The position numbers and the translations under genes were made by a program. From positions 1,798,001 to 1,862,000 of the forward strand of contig JAJQJQ010000025.1 in assembly GCA_028622995.1 (NCBI GenBank): DNA of 64,000 nt, in the 5' to 3' direction. The notes under the pieces are model-generated. The model was given only the letters and a program-made list of their open reading frames with translations, ran no database searches and was not told the DNA's origin. Source of the stretch: Panagrolaimus kolymaensis. Its lineage: Eukaryota > Nematoda > Chromadorea > Rhabditida > Panagrolaimidae. Below are positions 42,927-54,892 of the stretch, piece after piece (within the stretch, counting starts at the first letter, position 1; each line of letters opens with the position of its first letter).

Positions 42927-45900
42927 TTAATTCATAACAATGATGTCGTCATCATCGTCATCTTCTTCATCATCATTTCCGGGGGCCATATTGAAGGAAT
43001 CACCTTCATCATGTTCATCTGAATGAACGTCAACATCATCTTGGTCATCATCGTCGTCTTCCACAATTTCCCCAGCTTCCTCATCATCGTCATCGAGGTC
43101 TTCAGCTACTGCATCTTCATCCTCATCTTGGGGATAAATGGGAAGGCCAGAATTTTCATAATCTTCATAAGGCTCATCGTCATCATTATTTTCTTCATGA
43201 ACAAAATTTGGGGGTTCAGGGTAATTTTCTGATTCTTGAGTATCTCCATAATCTTGACTTCCTTCAAAATCAAGATTTGATTCTTCTTCAGGGACAATAT
43301 TGTTATTGTCTTCTTCCATGTGTTCTTCTTCAACCCCTGCCTCTTCCATGGATGGTGGACGATCTGTGACATCATTGGATGGTTCCCCCACGTCAAGAAT
43401 ATCGTCTGCGATGACGTCATTGCCTGGTTGGGAATCAGTGCTTTGTTCAGCTTGTTGTTCCTCATCTATAAATAAAAATTTGCATAAAAAGATGTAATTT
43501 TTCAAAAATAAAAGTCTTACCTGATTTACGACGTTTGGCATCTGTATCCATTTCAGTATCGGCATCTTCTTGGGCTGATCGCTTTCGATTGGCTGCGGCC
43601 GCTCCACTACTTTCTAAAACATTTTGAGGGATAGGCTGTGCTGCCATTACAGGTGGTGGCGCTGAAGCGACAACAATCGCTGCATTTAGGGATGCAATTT
43701 CAGCCTTTAATTTTTCATTTTCTCCCGCCAATCGATTTCGTTCTTCATCAAGTTGCTTTAATTCAGCTTTTTGCTTTTCAGTTCTTTGATTGATCAAAGA
43801 AAATTGATTGGTTAAAGTGCTGATTCGCATATTTAATTCGCTATTTTCATTTATTTTAGCTTCAGCAGTTTCTAATTGCTTCTTTAAACCTTCATTTTCT
43901 TGATTAAGCTCATCTGCGCGTTTATTTGCGTCCTAAACAAGTATAAAATTAATATTTTTTTTTTGGTTTATTAAAAAAATGTTACTTACAGTTGCTTTTT
44001 GTCTCCATTCATGGAGGGCTTTTCTAACTGCCGGGGTTTGAGGACCTCCAGCTGGAATTGCAGCATTGGCAGCGTTTGTAGCAACTTCTTCTTGTAATTT
44101 AGTCTTTTCTGCTTCAAGTTGAGCGATTTGTGCCTAAAAATAGGAATTTTAAATGTTTTTTTTGTATAAAAAATTTATCAAACCTTAAGTTGGGGTTCAC
44201 TGGCTTCAAACGCTTGAACTTTATCACGATAATCTCTTGCAACTTTTCTAACTTGAGTCAAAGTTGCTAAAGTTTGTTTTTGTTTATTTAACAAATCATC
44301 TCGTTCTGCAGTTAATTGAGCCATTTTTGCGCTATCAGCTGCATTTGTGGATGTTGCACCTTGAGCAATTTGTTTTTCAAGTTCATTGCATCTTTGTCGA
44401 GCATCAATCAAATCTTTTTTAACTTGGAATAATTCTTGGGTAATTGTTGAACATTTTTGATCGATAGCGTTTTTAACTTGAAGAATATCGGAGTTTAAGT
44501 GTTGCAAGCGAGCATTCTAAAAATTTAAAAATGTTTGGGTGAAATTTTTTTTTAAAAAAACTTACGGCTTGGGTAAGATTGGTAGCATTTTGGCGAGTTG
44601 ATTTAAGCTCTTGCTCCAATTCTGCGGCTTTACGTTGAACAACTTGAAGGGAACCCAATCGATCAAGCAATTCATTTCTTTCAATCGTAAGTTGAGCATT
44701 AGTTTGAACTTGTTTTTTTAGTTCATCTATTTCTTGAGTGAGTTCATGAATTCGTTGTTCATCGATATGGGCTTGAGCTTTAATTCGAGATAATTCTATT
44801 TCTGCTGCCATTCGCATTTCCATTTCCTTATCTTTAATTTTACGCAAAATATCAATCACGGTTGTTAAAGTATTATCGGAAGTTTGTTGAAGGGAAGAAT
44901 TATCCAATGCACCGGATGAAGAAGTGTCCAATTGACTCGAAGAAAGGAGATTATCTTGAGTAAGGGCCTGGATTTTATCGTACAAGGTATTCATGTTTAA
45001 TTTTTGTTCTTGATCCCGATTTTGCAAATCTTTCATTTCTTCATTCAATCGAGCTTTTTCCTTTTCAAGCAAAACCTAAAAAAAGTTAAATTAGAATCTT
45101 TTTTTAATTTCCATTTAAAACCAAAGAAAGTAAATAAACTTACAACTGAATTTCGAAGTCGATTAACAATAGTTTCGTGATCGTTGGAAGCCGTTTCAAA
45201 TTGCTCATTTTTAACTTTAAGTTCAGCTTTAAGTTCAGAGATTTGATTTTCCGCGGAAACAAGTTGATCATCCAACATTTTAACTCTTGCATCAACATTA
45301 TCTCTTTCTGATTGGGCTTGTTGAAGGGAAATTAAAATTTCATTAATTTTTTGTTTCTTTTCTTCAACTTCAGCTTGAGCATCGGAAGCCATTTTTTGTA
45401 AAGTTGCCAATTGATTTTGATATTCTTGTCGAATGGAATCCATTGCGTGGTTATGCTTGCTTTCACTTTCATCTGCTTGGGAAACTTTGATGGTTAATTC
45501 ATCGACGATGCGTTTAGCACTTTCCAATTCAGCTGTAAGTTCATCGCATTGAGATTGCAAAGAAGTTTGTTGGTGTTTTTGCAATTCATCCTGGGATTTC
45601 ATCGTGCTTTCAAAGCCTCCCGTTAATCGCTGCAATTCCTCGAGTTCCTTATCTTTAGCTTGAAGACGGGCTTGGAGTTCTAAAAATATTTGGGGGATTA
45701 AAACTAAGGAAAAACCTTTTGAGAAAAAAGCTTACGATCAAGTTGCATTCGTTGATCAGAAAGTTGCTTTTCAAGATATAAATTTTTATTTCGAAGTTGT
45801 TGAATGTCTTTATTTAGGCCATCAACCGAGACATCTAAAAATTAAAAATTCATGAGTTTAAAAATTATTTTTTGCGGTTTTTAAAAGTTTTACCAGCTAC

Positions 45901-48886
45901 ATTTATTAGATCCAATTTTTTTGCTGCTTCTTCACTTTCTTGCTTGGTTTTTTCGTGGATTTCTTGCAAAATTGCATATTGCTCTCTCTGATATTTGAGT
46001 TCAATTTGCAATTTATCTTTAGCGGCAATGGCTTCAGAATGAGCTATATGAAGTTCGCTATTTCGACGCTCTGCATTGGTTCGAAGATCGTCCGCAACAT
46101 TTCGATAATTATCCCTTTCAACCGTGATCACATCAAGTTGAGATTTAAGTTGTTCGAGTTTTTCATGTTCGTTAGCTTTTAACAAATTTTCTAAACCTTC
46201 CAAAGTTAAATTCATTCTTTCATTCGATGAACGAGTTTCACGAAGGACATTGCATTGAGCTTCAAATAAATTTGCATTATTTCGAGCGACATCATATTTT
46301 TCGGTTAAAAGGTGATAATCCACTTTAATTCGAGTGAGTTCATCTTGCTTGGTAAGGAGTTCATTTGTGACTTGATCGATTCGCTTTTGATCAGAATCAA
46401 GCTGGGCTTTGTGTTTAGCAATTAGATCGGTCTTTTTGGAAATTTCTTTTTCCAATTCGTTAACTTTTTTAAATGCAGTTTCTTGATTCTTCTTTTGATA
46501 TTCCAAATCACTTTCAAGTCTGCCATTAGTTAAACGAAGTTGACTAATTAATTCCATTTGTGAATCCACACGATTATTCAAAGCTCTAAAAAAGGGTTGA
46601 AAAAGTATGTATAAAAATTTGCATAAATAAAAAAACTAACTCTTCAGTTTTTTGTTTGTCGTCCACAATATAATGGAATCTTTGTTCCAAATTTTCATAT
46701 TTTGTTTTCCATTCATTATTATTTGTTTCTTGATCAACAAAATTTCGAGAATTATTTAGGGCTTTTAATGGGGATCGATGTTGGAGTCTCTCAACTTCAG
46801 CTTTATAACCATCTCGTTGCTTTTCAAGTTGATTAATAATTAACGAAGTCTTTTCTTGAGAATCTCGAAGAATTTCTATTTCATGAGTAAATTCCGAAAG
46901 TTTATTATGCAAACTTTCAAGCCTGAAAAAATTTGGGATTTGAAACGTTAAAAAAATTTAAACTAGCAAAAACATACTCTTCTTGTTTGGCTTGCCGAAT
47001 GGATTCCTCATTCGAACGTTTCATTTCTTCAAGTTGTTGAATTAAATTAATATTTTGTTCATGCAATTCTCGAATATTTGAAAATACCGCGATATCATTT
47101 GCAGAAACATCAGGATCAATGGTGCCTGAATTATCTGCGACGTAGAGCAACTTTTGAACTTGCTTGGTTAAAGTTGAATTTAAACTTTGAGCAGATAATA
47201 ATTCAGTCCGAGTAAATTTCAATTCTCGACTAATATTATCGAATTCATTGCGCAAAAAGTTTCGATCTTCAAAAGCTGTTTTAAGTTGGCGACGAAGTTC
47301 TTCATTTTCGGCGTTAGCAATGTCATAATCCTTTCGAATTTGAAGAATATTGGGAGCATTCTTTTTAAGATCCGCAACCAAACTTCGAACATATTCTTCC
47401 ATCTGTTCTCGTTTTTGGCGCTCTTCAGTAAGTTCACCAAGAACTTTGCAATGTTGAGCATACAAGGAAGTAAGGGAAGTTCCAGACGACAAAAGTTCTG
47501 CTGCTGAAGCTGCAGTAGCAGAAAATGAAGATAAATCAGCGCCACCGGCGAAAGCTAAAATAAAAAAAGTTTGGGTAAAAGTTGTTTGAATTTTAAAAGA
47601 TTTTTTCTTACCATTGCCTCCACCAAATTTAAGCAAATCATTAGCTTTATCAAGTTCATCTTGCAAAGTAATAATTTTTAATTCTCGATCTGCCACTTGA
47701 TCTCTCGCTTCTTCAGAAATTTGTTTATTTGCTTCATTCACCGCAATCAAAGCTTCATCCTTATCTGCTATAGCTGAACGAAGTTCATCTTCATCATTTT
47801 TAAATGCTTCAATTTCAAGCTTCAAATTTTCGATTTCTGCTTTGTAAGTTGAAATTAGACGATCTTTAACTCGTAATTCATTTGAAATATTTTCAACTGC
47901 AACATTTTTTTCATTGGTTAATTGCATTTTAAGTTCCCTCATATCATTGCATTCATCTTCCAAATCTGTAAGTTTGGCGCCCAAAGATTCATTTTGAAGC
48001 ATTAAATCATCGATGGAATTTCCAAATTCCGCTGATTTATTTGATAATTCTCGCTCAAAGTGAACCTATAAAAAATTTTCAAATAGCTAAAGTCTAAAAA
48101 TTTAGAAAGAAAAAATGTTACAATTTTAAGGCGCAAAGTTGAAATAGTTTTTTCTCGATCACCCAATTCATTCATATACCATTCACGATTTTTGGAATAT
48201 AATTCCTTTTCTTGAGCCCATCGTTCTTTATCATGCTGAAGCATAACTTTTTCTGATTGAAAATCATCAATTTCTGTTTGAAATTTGGCGATTTTATTTA
48301 GGGCTTTTTGATAATCATTTTTAAGGGATGCAATGTCTTCTGGAATATATAGAAGAAATTTAGCAAAAGTTAAATTTAAAAAAAGTTAAGGGACAAACCA
48401 GTAAGGGATCGCTTTTCGTTAAGTAACCGAGTAGTTTGAAATTCAAGTTGCTCCTTTTGATGCCTCAATTGAGTATTTTCTGATTGCCATTGAGCCTTAT
48501 CAACCAGTAAAGTTTCTCGCTCCTTATCAATCCGAATATACATATTACTTTTTTCAAGGGCAGCTTTTTCTAAAAATTACAAAATAAGAAACATTCTGAT
48601 AAGCAAAATTCAACAAACCCAAAGCTTGATTTGCACTTTTCAGCGCATCGTTTTCTTTAGAAAATTTATCCACATTTGTTTTGAAATCATTAACTTGCTC
48701 TTTTAAAACATAATTTTCACGCTCTAAAAATAATCAATATTAAAAAATAATCAATGAAAATGGGTTTAAAAATAATTTACCAAGTTGAGCAAGTTTAAGT
48801 TTAACTTCTTCACCATTGCCGCCATTATCCGCCATGGATTCATCCATATTGGCGGCTGCTGAAGCCATAGATGTATCTGCAGCCAT
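42927..48886 (-). CDS. nucleoprotein TPR / Megator / Mlp-like nuclear-pore basket protein
   Basis: Fifteen exons close in frame to 1,725 residues: 48886-48781, 48723-48619, 48569-48399, 48339-48122, 48065-47612, 47554-46978, 46922-46641, 46585-45894, 45834-45736, 45679-45144, 45075-44566, 44516-44184, 44133-43990, 43932-43521 and 43465-42927. Nearly the whole chain is coiled coil with few Pro. Features of TPR: the segment SLYAQHCKVLGELTEERQKR (about residue 390) and the long acidic, disordered C-terminus after an NLS-like KRRKSG, ending in runs of Asp (DDDDDDIIVMN). TPR forms the filament core of the nuclear basket, helps mRNA quality control and anchors spindle-checkpoint proteins. The length is slightly below yeast Mlp1 and human TPR. 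No lesions. Confidence 0.88.
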
Positions 48887-50411
48887 AAAGCTAGAAGTAA
48901 AAAACAATATTCTAAAATAATTCGATCAGAATAATCAATAAATAAATTGTTGAAGAAAAATATTTAGTAGTTGAAAAATTGAATAAAGTTTGAAAGACGC
49001 CAAATAAAAATATTTAAAGAATAAAAAAAATGTGCGCGAACTTCAATAAATAAATAATAAAAAGTTTTCGTGATAAGAAAACTTTTTGCGTTTGTTTTTG
49101 CTCTTTTTCATTAGTTTTTTTGTGCGGAAAGGGCATGATTTATCGAAAGTCGAGTGACCTTTACCTCTTTTCTTCCAAAAGAAAAATTGAAGAAAAGAGT
49201 ATGAAGGCTTCTATTTGGAACTTTTCGTAAATATTCTTCATAGCAAAATCAAAATAAAAAGAAGACCAGTATAGTGATAAAGCAAGGCTGAAGGCAAATT
49301 ATGAGGCTTTAAAGTTTTAAAAATTTAAATTTCATGTGATAAAAAAATAACAAAAAACAGTTTTAAAAGTTCTTTATCAAAAAGTGATTGCTAGCATAAA
49401 ACATAAATTTTTTAACATTTTTTCTTGTTTTTAAAGTTAATAGTAACAAATTCTATGAATATCCTTGCGCATTTTTTTCAATAAGAAAAATCAAAAAAAA
49501 TTGCGCTAAAATGTCTCTGTTTCAAAAGTGTTTTTTTTATTTTTTTGGTTGGTTTTGTTGCTTACTGCCTGCCAGTTCGCAAATAACAAAATCTTGCTGC
49601 AATTCTTTTTATTTTTTCGAATTTCTCCGTCTATGTTTTTGAATATTTTATTACTTTTGTTTTTTTGTTTTTCAAATTAAACGTTTTTTTGAAAGACATC
49701 GCAAGCACGTTTGATCCTTACATTTTATCTTTTATCTTTAAAAGATAAAAGAATTTTGTATGTCGCCGACAGACACTGACAGTTGTATATATCATCAAAC
49801 CTGGAGATTCACCTATTCCAAAAAATTCTTTTCTGGGATGTATGACAAGGGAATATGCCGACAGCAGAATTTTTGAATTTTCTCCAACCGATAAAAATTT
49901 AAAACTTATGAACCAACTGTTTATTAAACACACTCATTTTAAGCCCAATTATTTTTTCAAATCTTTTGCATTTTAAAAAATCTTTTTTGTGTGTATATTT
50001 TTTTTATAAAAGAATGTTTTTGAAATTTTAGTTGAAAATCAAATTGCTGCGCCTATTTATCTTGAACAAATATAAAAGATAAACCTTTTCACATAAAAGG
50101 AAATGTTAACATTGGTTAACGATGGTTGACTCTTGCCTCACCTTTTTATTTTCTAAAATTCATTTGTCCCTTATTTTTCTATCGATTTAAATAATTTCGT
50201 TATCACTATTGACATTTTTTTACACCCCTCCACCATCTATTGAATTTGAAAAAATAAATAATCATTGTTGGCGCGTGTCTTCAACCATTTTTTTGTTGTT
50301 ATATTAAACTATCATATTTTGTTTTTTCGTAAATTCACGAGATATGTATACTTATTTTTATTTTCATCATCTTTTTTTTATAGATTACACCGATCTAAAC
50401 TTTAGAGGAAA
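48887..50411. other. AT-rich intergenic region upstream of the TPR gene
   Basis: No supported exon. Contains the presumed TPR promoter directly upstream of 48886 and otherwise A/T-rich homopolymer sequence. Confidence 0.5.
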
Positions 50412-50579
50412 ATGGATGCCCGAAAGGTCAAGGATGGAAAAGTCGGTGACCGCTATGAAGTAGCAAAAGATTATAAAGGTAAACATGTAAATGCTGTAGG
50501 TAAACCTTTGGATACCCCCCGTGGCAAAGCGAATGAAAGCTTTTTTTTTATGGGGAGTTTCGTTCCAAAAAATGAATGA
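50412..50579 (+). CDS. possible 55-residue small protein
   Basis: ATG 50412 opens a 56-codon frame with balanced, coding-like codons unlike the AT-rich surroundings: MDARKVKDGKVGDRYEVAKD, then YKGKHVNAVGKPLDTP. It is basic and hydrophilic, ending FFFMGSFVPKNE. A strong acceptor (TTTTTTTATAG, ends 50384) lies 27 bp upstream, so trans-splicing is possible. No family recognised. It may also be the first exon of a longer gene or the relic of one. Confidence 0.45.
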   Translation: MDARKVKDGKVGDRYEVAKDYKGKHVNAVGKPLDTPRGKANESFFFMGSFVPKNE

Positions 50580-51710
50580 TGCAATAAACAAAGATTTGAA
50601 AACAAATAAAGAAAAAAGAAACAAATAGCGCAAAGGTGGGTTTCTTTTTTATGATGATTTTTTTGCGTTATGTTTTATTTATTGATTTTATTTGGTGCCA
50701 GACGACGAAAAGAACGAAATATTATCGCCACTTAAAGTTTTTGTTCGTTGTGCTTGCCTCATCTTCCTATTTTTTGGATATTTTTGAATATTTCTATTAT
50801 TATTTTTTTGTTTGTTAACAAAATTGCCGAAACTTCTTCGAATCAACTGAAACAGCCGTAAAAATTATAATCGTTCCACGACGAGGGAAATAATTGAAAG
50901 TCAACTTAATGGAGTAACTCGTGAGATATATGTTATGTATGCAAAATATACCCTTAAAGAAAAAAAACAACCATCGACTCTTAACCACAACTTCATAGGT
51001 TTGAGATAGTCCACATGCTTCTAGGACTTAATAGTAGGATTTAATGACATTTAAACCATTAGTTAAAATTTAAGTGTAAAATCTTTATCTGTGGAAAACA
51101 TAAAACCAATTTTTTTAAAAATTTCTGTAATTATTTCTATCAAATCAATGATAAAAATTTAACATTGATAACGAAGCAAAAATAAAATAAAAAATTCAAA
51201 AAAAATTATTTAAATGATGAATTATAAATTATATAATTACTGAGCTTTGAAATTTTAATTGTCTTTTCTTTTCATTTAAATAAATGAAAAAAAAGAGAAG
51301 CACGAGAAAGATCCATTTAACTGTAACTTTAATTATTAAATGTTCTTGAAGTTATAGAATGACGCATTATTATAGAAGTAATAAAGTACATTCTTTATTT
51401 TTTAATTCTCGATGGTTGAATAATTTTTACACTAATTAATTAAAAAAGATAGAAAGTAAAATATAAAAAATAAAAGTTTTTTCCACTTGAATGTTTTATT
51501 TTTAAATTTATAATGCTATATACTTATTTAATTATTGACAGAAATAAAAAATTAAAACTTTAGCCTTCGTTAATTAATTTAAAAAAGGTGTGTCTAGAGC
51601 TACGATTAAAATTAAATTAAATTAAATAAATATTTATTTTTTAAAAGTTTGTTAGTTGTAGTTGTTGTTTCTTAGCTACGAACGTCTAGGATTGTTGCTA
51701 TCTCTGAAAA
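50580..51710. other. AT-rich intergenic region, no gene seen
   Basis: Upstream region of receptor copy D. No exon or RNA gene that I can support. Confidence 0.5.
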
Positions 51711-52794
51711 ATGGTGTCAGCTCAATATTTAATTTTTTTAACAATTGTCGAAACTTTTGTTTACACTTTTCATGGATCCATTTTGTTGCTTTTATTTTGT
51801 AAAAGAAAAACAGCTTTCAAAGGTCCATTTTATGCTATTTTTCGAATTGTTTTATTTGCAGATTTGACTTCTTTTATTTTGGTTAGTTTTTATTATTTGA
51901 AACAATTTCGCACTCTTATCGAAATTTTTCAGGTCGTCCTTGCATTTCGCGTTCCATTATTGGCTGTGGAATTTTTCAAAAAAGAAATTATTATTCCATC
52001 GTGTATTTTACTTTTGACTCCATATTTCTTAGTAATCCAATTTATTGGACACACTTTTATGGCTTTGAATCGATTTACGCTTCTTTGGTTTCCAATAAAA
52101 TATGAAAGAATTTGGCGCAAAGATTGGTATACTCCTGTTTTGTTTTTGCTTCCAATTGGGCATCTTTGTTATCGATTTCATGAACCAGGGAATTTCGTAT
52201 TTCCTGCAACTGTAAATACTGTTTTAATGTTATACAAAAATCCTGCAATGAATGCTTTGACTTTTTTGGTATCAGCATATATATTTTCAGTTACAACAGT
52301 TTTTGCGGCAATATTTAATATTTTTGCGTTAATTAAATTTTATTTTTATAAACAAACAACAAATAATGCAAATATGAAAGAAAAAAGGCTCTTGTGTGAG
52401 CAAAATTTTTTGTTCTTGGTTTTCTAAAATAATTTACTACTTTTTTTAGTTTTGAGCTGCCTTATTTTTGTTGCCCAAGTTTTTCGAACTTCTTATAGTT
52501 TTTCAAGACAAATATTTTCATCCGATGAAAATGTGACAGCTTTTTTAATTGCTGCGTTACCATTTATTACTGATGCTTTTGCATTAACCGGAAGCATCTC
52601 TTTGTTATTATTAAGGTAAATACATTTTTTAAAACCCATCTTGCATCATTATAATTACTCCTTTGTTTTTTTATAGTCCAACAACAAGGAAAGAATATGC
52701 GAAATTTTATTTTTTCATTTGTAAAAGCACATCTGAATCAAATTCAACTTCGATTTATCCTTTTACAATTACAAATAAACCGAGAAATTGGTAA
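51711..52794 (+). CDS. serpentine 7TM chemoreceptor, four-exon family (copy D), srg/srv-like
   Basis: Exons 51711-51881, 51933-52395, 52450-52615 and 52677-52794 (171, 463, 166, 118 nt) close in frame to 305 residues. Motifs match copies A and B: YTFHGSILLLLFCKRK, MALNRFTLLWFPIKYERIW, YFYKQTTNNANMKEK, SPTTRKEYAKFYFF. Exon 2 is one codon longer than in A and B. Intron 1 is 51 nt, a multiple of three without a stop, so retention would insert 17 residues into the TM2-TM3 loop. It is most like copy B (MVSA(Q/H)YLI start, FRVPLLA(V/M)EFF). On the opposite strand from A, B and C. Confidence 0.85.
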
Positions 52795-53099
52795 TAAAAA
52801 AATTTTTTTGATTGAATCAAAACGTTGCGAAGTATTTGATTATATTTTCTAAGTTTTTTATTTCTAAATTTTGATTTGTTTTAAAATAAAGAACTTCAAT
52901 GCATATAAATTTAATACTTTTTGGAGAGATCACACATTTAAGAATGGGCTTTTATCAACTCGAGTAACTTTTGGTGAACTTATTCTTTCTTTAAAAAAAT
53001 TCTAATCGTTTTTTCATTTTTTTTACTATCGTTTACCAACAACTATTAACTCTTTAGTCTCTATAAAGTGCGCATAAACTTTTTTTTATTAACAAATTT

Positions 53100-54146
53100 T
53101 CAAAATTGGGTTAAAATTATAAAAACCAGTGATAAAAAAAAGAGTTGAAACCCAAGCTTTGGGGAAGATTGGCATCCTGATTTTCGAGATGATTGAATCA
53201 TTGAACTTAAATGATTGATAAATTCTTTTTCCTTAAAATAATAGTCAACATGTTCGCCGTTCATGAATCTTCGAAGTGTAACACCTGAAACACAAAATAA
53301 TTTTGTTCTCTTTAATTTTGATGCTTGAATTGGACCATTAAATTTGTCATTTACTAAAAAATGAATTAAAAATGTTATGTATTATATCAAGTTTTTTTTC
53401 TCTCACTTTTTTGAATAAAATCATTTGCATTTCTTTGATTTGCTTTTGTATAATCGCCTTCCATATTAATTGCATTTTCAAAGGAAATGTCCATTTTTGA
53501 GCGAACGAAAATTACAGGATATTTAATATATTTTTCAGCATAAGATGCCAATTCAAGTTCTTCAGTGCCGATGGTGTCTTGAACGAGAATAACTAAGACA
53601 TCAAACCCACATAAACCTTTGTCACTGAAAGGTTTTATTAATTCTTTAAATGTGCTTTGTTGGTAAATACTTACACAATATATCCTTCAACAGTATGATT
53701 AAAAGTGCCACATCCTGGAAGATCGTATAATCTAATATGGCTTAATTCTTCTTTATCAAACTGAAAATATTTTACTTTTTGAATTGCTTCTAATGCATCC
53801 GTTTTTGCACTGTAGGGAACGTTATTTTTTAATCCTAGAATTGCATTAATGAGCGTTGATTTTCCAGTTTTTGCGTTTCCAGCAAAAGCGATATTAATGT
53901 AATTATCCTGAAATTAAAATTAATTAAAAAATTATTATTAAAACAAGTGGCCCACAAACCGTATCAATACCATATTTCGCTCGAGCATCTGCAATACATG
54001 TGTCTGACCGCATAAGAGTACACCAAATAACAAGGCCCGAAATGGCTGCTGCGAGCAATCTTAAGCCACTTAAAAAAAAGAGCAATTTGATTTTAAATAA
54101 AAATTGGAATTTTTAAAACTTACGCGATAGTTGTTGCTGGATCCAT
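53100..54146 (-). CDS. IRG-like (immunity-related, p47) GTPase with hydrophobic ends
   Basis: Five exons (54146-54124, 54068-53960, 53907-53675, 53624-53407, 53353-53100) close in frame to 278 residues. G1 P-loop GNAKTGKSTLINAILG; G3 RLYDLPGCGTFNHTVEGYI, like the DLPG-x-GT segment of interferon-inducible p47 GTPases; then DVLVILVQDTIGTEELELAS and IFVRSKMD (G4, TKxD variant). Short helical parts lie at both ends, as in IRG proteins, but the protein is smaller than vertebrate IRGs (about 400 residues). The N-terminus (RLLAAAISGLVIWCTLMR) and C-terminus (LFFLSLVFIILTQF) are hydrophobic and could anchor the protein. Such GTPases act on membranes, in vertebrates around pathogens. A role here is inference. 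Alternative: another dynamin-like/septin-like small family. Confidence 0.7.
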
Positions 54147-54892
54147 TTTTTTTATTAAACAATCCAAATATATGTTAACCAATTAAATAAAGAAAATAAT
54201 TGTTTGATTAAACAACAAATAAAAAATGAAAAAGTTTGAAGCGTATTTATTCTGTTTAAAATCAATCTTTTTACATGATAAAAAAAAATAAGGCGATTAG
54301 ATAAGAAAAAAATGTTGTACTTTTTCTGTCTTGAAAGTGTAATGCACCTGGCATTTTGAGGATAAACAAAAATGTTATTATTTAATAAATTACTAGAAGT
54401 AAACAAGCGACTTGTACTACATTTCGTTGTATTCTATTCAACTTCCACATGCGTGATTCCAAAAAAAGTTTTGTGGAGGTAAAGTATATGATAGTGCTGT
54501 ATCTCCATAATTAGAAAGATTTGAAAACCTATATAATAGCAGAGAAATAAAAAAAAATCATTGTACCAAAATAGTTTTGCGACGCCGAGTATCAAAACGA
54601 GGTTAGGTAATCTAGCCATCCAGATAGACATCGTGATGACTTTCTGAAGGTCCAACATTATTTTTCCTCATTTTAACATCATTTTGAACAACTTTGGTCA
54701 AAAAAATCGCTCTAAAAAATTTGTCTACTAAACTCATCCAAAAATTTCATAGAACTCGTCTTAAAAACCAAAAATCACGTTCTTCCATATTTATCGTTTT
54801 TAAGAATAAAAAAACTAATAAAAAGATAACAAAAGAGTAAATAAGCTATAAAAAAACGCGTTGCTTTTTTCGATTTTATAGTGAAAAAAAGC
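54147..54892. other. intergenic region between the GTPase and lectin genes
   Basis: Divergent promoter region. A hydrophobic minus-strand ORF (54658-54434) has no recognised motifs and no splice partners, so I leave it uncalled. Confidence 0.45.

Noticed and set aside
54434..54658. Hydrophobic minus-strand ORF resembling a receptor fragment
   Set aside because: No family motif (no NR-x-T or tail motif) and no compatible splice partners; AT-rich DNA often encodes hydrophobic stretches by chance.
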